Shown piece after piece: positions 60,635-64,000 of a DNA stretch of 64,000 nt. This DNA is from Mesostigma viride (Eukaryota; Streptophyta; Mesostigmatophyceae; Mesostigmatales; Mesostigmataceae). Made by a program: the position numbers and the translations under genes. The notes beneath the pieces were generated by a model, which saw nothing but the letters and a program-made list of their open reading frames with translations, was not told the origin of the DNA and did no database searches. Positions within the stretch are counted from its first letter, which is position 1, and each line of letters begins with the position of its first letter. The stretch lies in NCBI GenBank assembly GCA_009746045.1, contig RPFO01000592.1, positions 1 through 64,000 of the forward strand, written 5' to 3'.

Positions 60635-62570
60635 CACACTGGCCCATCATGTAGGCAAAGTGGGGGCGTGCAGGTCCATCATTTGCGGGGGTGGCTGTCG
60701 CCAAGGGGTGCCATGCTCCCTTGCGCGCGCTACCACGTGCCCGCCGTTAGGGGTGGGTCATTGTCCTAAAATATGCAAATGGGATTGGATTGGCCTGAAA
60801 GTTGGAGGGTACCTTCCCCTACACAATTTGATGATGTGGGCAAAGTGGGGGCGTGCAGGTCCATCGTTTGGGGGGGTCGCCATGGCCAGGGGGGGTCATG
60901 GTCCCTTGTGCGCGCTAGCACGTGCCCGCCGTTGGGCATTGATGATGGTCCTAAAATATGCAAATGGACTTGGATTGGCCTGAAACTTGGAGGGAGCCTT
61001 CCCCTTAACTATTTGATGATGTGGGCAAAGTGGGGTCATGCAGGTCCATCATTTGGGGGGGTGGCTGTTGCCAGGGGGTGGCATGCTCCCTCGCGCGCGC
61101 TAGCACGTGCCCACCGTTAGGGGTGGATCATGGTCCTAAAATATGCAAATGGCCTTGGATTGGCCTGAAACTTGGAGGGAGCCTTCCCCTTAACTATTTG
61201 ATGATGTGGGCAAAGTGGGGGCGTGCAGGTCCATCATTTGGGGGAGTCGCCATGGCCAGGGGGGGTCATGGTCCCTCGCGCGCGCTAGCACGTGCCTGCC
61301 ATTGGGCGTGGATGATGGTCCTAAAATATGCAAATGGGCTTGGATTGGCCTGAAACTTGGAGGGAGCCTTTCCCCACACTGGCCCATCATGTGGGCAAAG
61401 TGGGGTCATGCAGGTCCATCATTGGGGGGGGTGCCTGTTGCCAGGGGGTGCCATCGTCTCTCGTGCGCGCTAGCACATGCCCACCGTTAGCCGTGGATCA
61501 TGGTCCTAAAATATGCAAATGAGCTTGGATTGGCCTGAAACTTGGAGGGAACCTTCCCCCACACTTGCCCATCATGTGGGCAAAGTGGGGGCGTGCAGGT
61601 CCATCATTTAGGGAGGTGGCTGTTGCCAGGGGGTGGCATGGTCCCTCGCGCGCGCTAGCACGTGCCTGCCGTTGGGGGTGGGTCATGGTCCTAAAATATG
61701 CAAATGGGCTTGGATTGGCCTCAAACTTAGAGGGAGCATTCCCCCGCACTGGCCCATCATGTGGGCAAAGTGAGGGCGTGCAGGTCTATCATTTGGGGGG
61801 GTGGCTGTTACCAGGGGGTGCCATGGTCCCTCGCGCGCGCTAGCACGTGCCCACCGTTAGGGGTGGTTCATGGTCCTAAAATATGCAAATGGGCTTGGAT
61901 TGGCCTGAAACTTGGAGGGAGCCTTCCCCCACAATATATCATCATGTGGGCAAAGTGGGGGCGTGCAGGTCCATCATTTGGGGGGATGGCCATGGCCAGG
62001 GGGTGCCATGGTCCCTCGTGCGCACTAGCACGTGCCCGCCATTGGGCGTGGGTGATGGTCCTAAAATATGCAAATGGGCTTGGATTGGCCTGATACTTGG
62101 AGGGAGCCTTCCCCCTCAATACCCCATCATGTGGGAAAAGTGGGGTCGTGCAGGTCCATCATTTCTGAGGGTAGCTGTTGCCAGGGGGTGCCATGGTCCC
62201 TCTTGTGGGCCACCACGTGCCCACCGTTAGGGGTGGCTCATGGTCCTAACATATACAAATGAGATTGGATTGGCCTGAAACTTGGAGGGAGCCTTACCCC
62301 ACACTATATCATGATGTGGGCAAAGTGGGGGTGTGCAGGTCCATCATTTGGGGGGGTCACCATGGCCAGGGGGTGGCATGCTCCCTCGCGCGCGCTAGCA
62401 CGTGCCCACCGTTGGTGGTGGGTCATGGTCCTAAAATATGCAAATGGGCTTGGATTGGCCTGAAACTTGGAGGGAGCCTTCCCCCACAATATATCATCAT
62501 GTGGGAAAAGTGGGGTCGTGCAGGTCATAAAATATAATATGGTCCTAAAATATGCATAATTTGTTGGGTG
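60635..62570 (-). repeat. 185-bp satellite, about ten copies, inverted
   Basis: Ten or so ~185-bp units with GTGGGCAAAGTGGGG near 60,837, 61,021, 61,206, 61,391, 61,577, 61,763, 61,947, 62,131, 62,316 and 62,500. It is the reverse complement of the satellite at 20,580-21,555. Tandem 80-115 codon frames across it come from the repeat. Confidence 0.92.
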
Positions 62571-62729
62571 GACAATGCCAAGGGGTGCCATTGTCCCTTT
62601 CAAGAGCCTATCACCACATTAGACTATCATGTCATTATAGGATTTTCACATTATTACAAACGCATTTTCAAATTCACATCGAAGGGAATTCTTATTTATA
62701 GTTAAGTTAAAGCCTCTGTTTAGTTAGCT

Positions 62730-64000
62730 CTAGCGAGGCGCGTCCGACCTGTCAGAAGATCCGCGAGGAGTGCGCTGTCCCCTTCCACTCGGTGGAGGAG
62801 GGGCACCTTGCATTGCAGCGGTATCGACAGCACCCAATGCACTCGTCGTATCCGTAGCAACTGTCTCGGCGGCGGAGGTAATGTGGCAAGCAGAGCCAAC
62901 CATGGTGTTGTCGCCATGCGACGCAGTAGCGGCATCGTTGAGCACAAACGGGACGTTAGCAGGCGGCACGATACCAGCGGTGTCGACGGCATCCAGCACG
63001 CCCACGGTCCTATTGGCGACTACCGCGGTAGACGTAGTATCCACGGCATCCCGCGTGCTCGCGATATTGTTCGTTACCAACGCTGTAGCGGCAGGGTTGC
63101 CAGCAAATGGCCCCGAACTCCATGTGCCAGCCGACATGCGCGCGATGTTCGTGGCGACCGGTTCACCCGCGGCGTCGGGGACGGCAACTTGCGCGCCCGC
63201 GATATTGCTGGTGACCGGCGAACTTGCAGCAAGGTCCACGCCAGCCTGTGCGCCTGCGGTGTTGTTGGCCACTGGCGCCGTGGAAGCCATGCCCACGGCA
63301 GCCTGTCCGCCCTCGGTGTTGTTGTTGACCGGCGCGGTGACGGCAGTGTTCCCAACAAGGGGCTCCGACGACCAGGTGGTAGGCGAGCCGTGCGCCGTGT
63401 TGAGCCAGGTGGCAGGCGAGCCGTGCACCGTGTTGAGCCAGGTGGCAGGCGAGGCGTGCGGCATGTTGAGCCAGGTGGCAGCCGAGGCGTGCGCCGTGTT
63501 GACAGCGCCTCGCGCGGTGGAGGCGGTGTCTACACCAGCCTGTCCGCCCGCGGTGTTGTTGTTGACCGGCGCGGTGACGGCAGTGTTCCCAACAAGGCGC
63601 TCCGACGACCAGGTGGCAGGCGGGGCGTGCGCCGTGTTGAGCCAGGTGGCAGGCGAGACGTGCGCCATGTTGACGGCGACTCGCGCGGTGGAGGCGGTGT
63701 CTACGCCAGCCTGTCCGCCCGCGGTGTTGTTGTTGACCGGCGCGGTGACGCCAGTGTTCCCAACAAGGGGCTCCGACGACCAGGTGGCAGGCGAGGCGTG
63801 CGCCGTGTTGAGCCAGGTGGCAGGCGAGACGTGCGCCGTGTTCAGCCAGGTGGCAAACGAGGCGTGCGCCGTGTTGATATCTGTCGGTGCGGTGCCGGTA
63901 GCGTTGACTGCAGCCGCAGCACCCATCGAGGGACCACCCATCAGGTGGCGACGCTCCGCACCATCGCGAGATTTCTCGATGACCGCTGCGATTTCTTCGT
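62730..64000 (-). CDS. Partial repeat-rich protein, unknown function
   Basis: A long open frame on the minus strand, stop at 62,730-62,732, open to the window edge. A Met lies at 63,941, but the frame stays open upstream (EEIAAVIEKSRDGAERRHL, protein-like), so the true start is outside. The body is low-complexity, rich in Ala, Thr, Val, Asn and Gly. It has a 12-residue repeat NTAHASPATWL(x) in runs of two to four, and a longer block containing VGNTAVTAPVNNNT repeated three or four times. I recognise no domain, signal peptide or membrane segment. It could be a structural or surface-type repeat protein, or the tail of another mobile-element protein. Real coding is likely but unproven. Confidence 0.5.
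   Translation of the reverse strand, partial: EEIAAVIEKSRDGAERRHLMGGPSMGAAAAVNATGTAPTDINTAHASFATWLNTAHVSPATWLNTAHASPATWSSEPLVGNTGVTAPVNNNTAGGQAGVDTASTARVAVNMAHVSPATWLNTAHAPPATWSSERLVGNTAVTAPVNNNTAGGQAGVDTASTARGAVNTAHASAATWLNMPHASPATWLNTVHGSPATWLNTAHGSPTTWSSEPLVGNTAVTAPVNNNTEGGQAAVGMASTAPVANNTAGAQAGVDLAASSPVTSNIAGAQVAVPDAAGEPVATNIARMSAGTWSSGPFAGNPAATALVTNNIASTRDAVDTTSTAVVANRTVGVLDAVDTAGIVPPANVPFVLNDAATASHGDNTMVGSACHITSAAETVATDTTSALGAVDTAAMQGAPPPPSGRGQRTPRGSSDRSDAPR

Noticed and set aside
60773-62230. Tandem frames of 80-115 codons in the region after the Helitron
   Set aside because: They repeat with the 185-bp satellite and end wherever unit variants add stops.

Overview
This window is eukaryotic nuclear DNA. 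Coding sequence sits in GC-rich exons separated by canonical GT...AG introns, and minisatellites and long duplicated blocks fill much of the rest. I see no bacterial operons, tRNA or rRNA genes, or CRISPR. The host is probably an alga or another protist with a repeat-rich genome, but nothing here lets me name it.

Layout. 1-8,160: tandem ~720-bp GC-rich repeats, a G-rich ~500-bp repeat block with (CCAG)n, and a second copy of the window's first 1.3 kb. 8,160-31,450: a higher-order array of six related units. A full unit has a GC-rich head with a strong hairpin, a ~1.1-kb spacer, a 30-bp minisatellite of variable length, and an AT-rich tail. The array is interrupted at 19.2-22.4 kb by a broken exon-intron gene fragment whose introns hold a 185-bp satellite and inverted 30-bp minisatellite. 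31,450-35,040: exon-poor sequence with relic exons, exon-like duplications, a dispersed repeat and a long (ATGG)n tract. 35,040-60,186: one very large + strand gene of about 26 exons and roughly 4,700 codons. 60,635-62,570: the 185-bp satellite again, in the opposite orientation. 62,730-64,000: a partial minus-strand ORF with 12-residue repeats, running off the window.

The main gene is a Helitron (rolling-circle transposon) replicase-helicase. In order it encodes a basic and acidic N-terminus, three repeated two-exon helical modules, a Helitron-type zinc finger, an HUH/Y2 Rep domain, a PIF1-type helicase, an acidic linker in small exons, and a C-terminal tract of about 1,980 codons. I read that tract as five tandem units resembling the ubiquitin-specific protease (USP, C19) fold. 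Two units keep a Cys/His pair in the right context; three have lost it and are probably pseudo-enzymes. This giant Helitron-USP fusion is the most novel content here. Two single-base frameshifts in the last exon leave open whether the copy is intact.

Array and gene are linked. The 30-bp minisatellite also fills two introns of the Helitron gene, one copy still carrying the array's tail sequence. Related N-terminal module exons occur upstream at 20.1-21.8 kb and as a relic at 31.8 kb. The region looks like a nest of Helitron-related sequence whose introns attract satellites. All gene models come from reading frames, splice consensus and remembered family motifs; no search was run.
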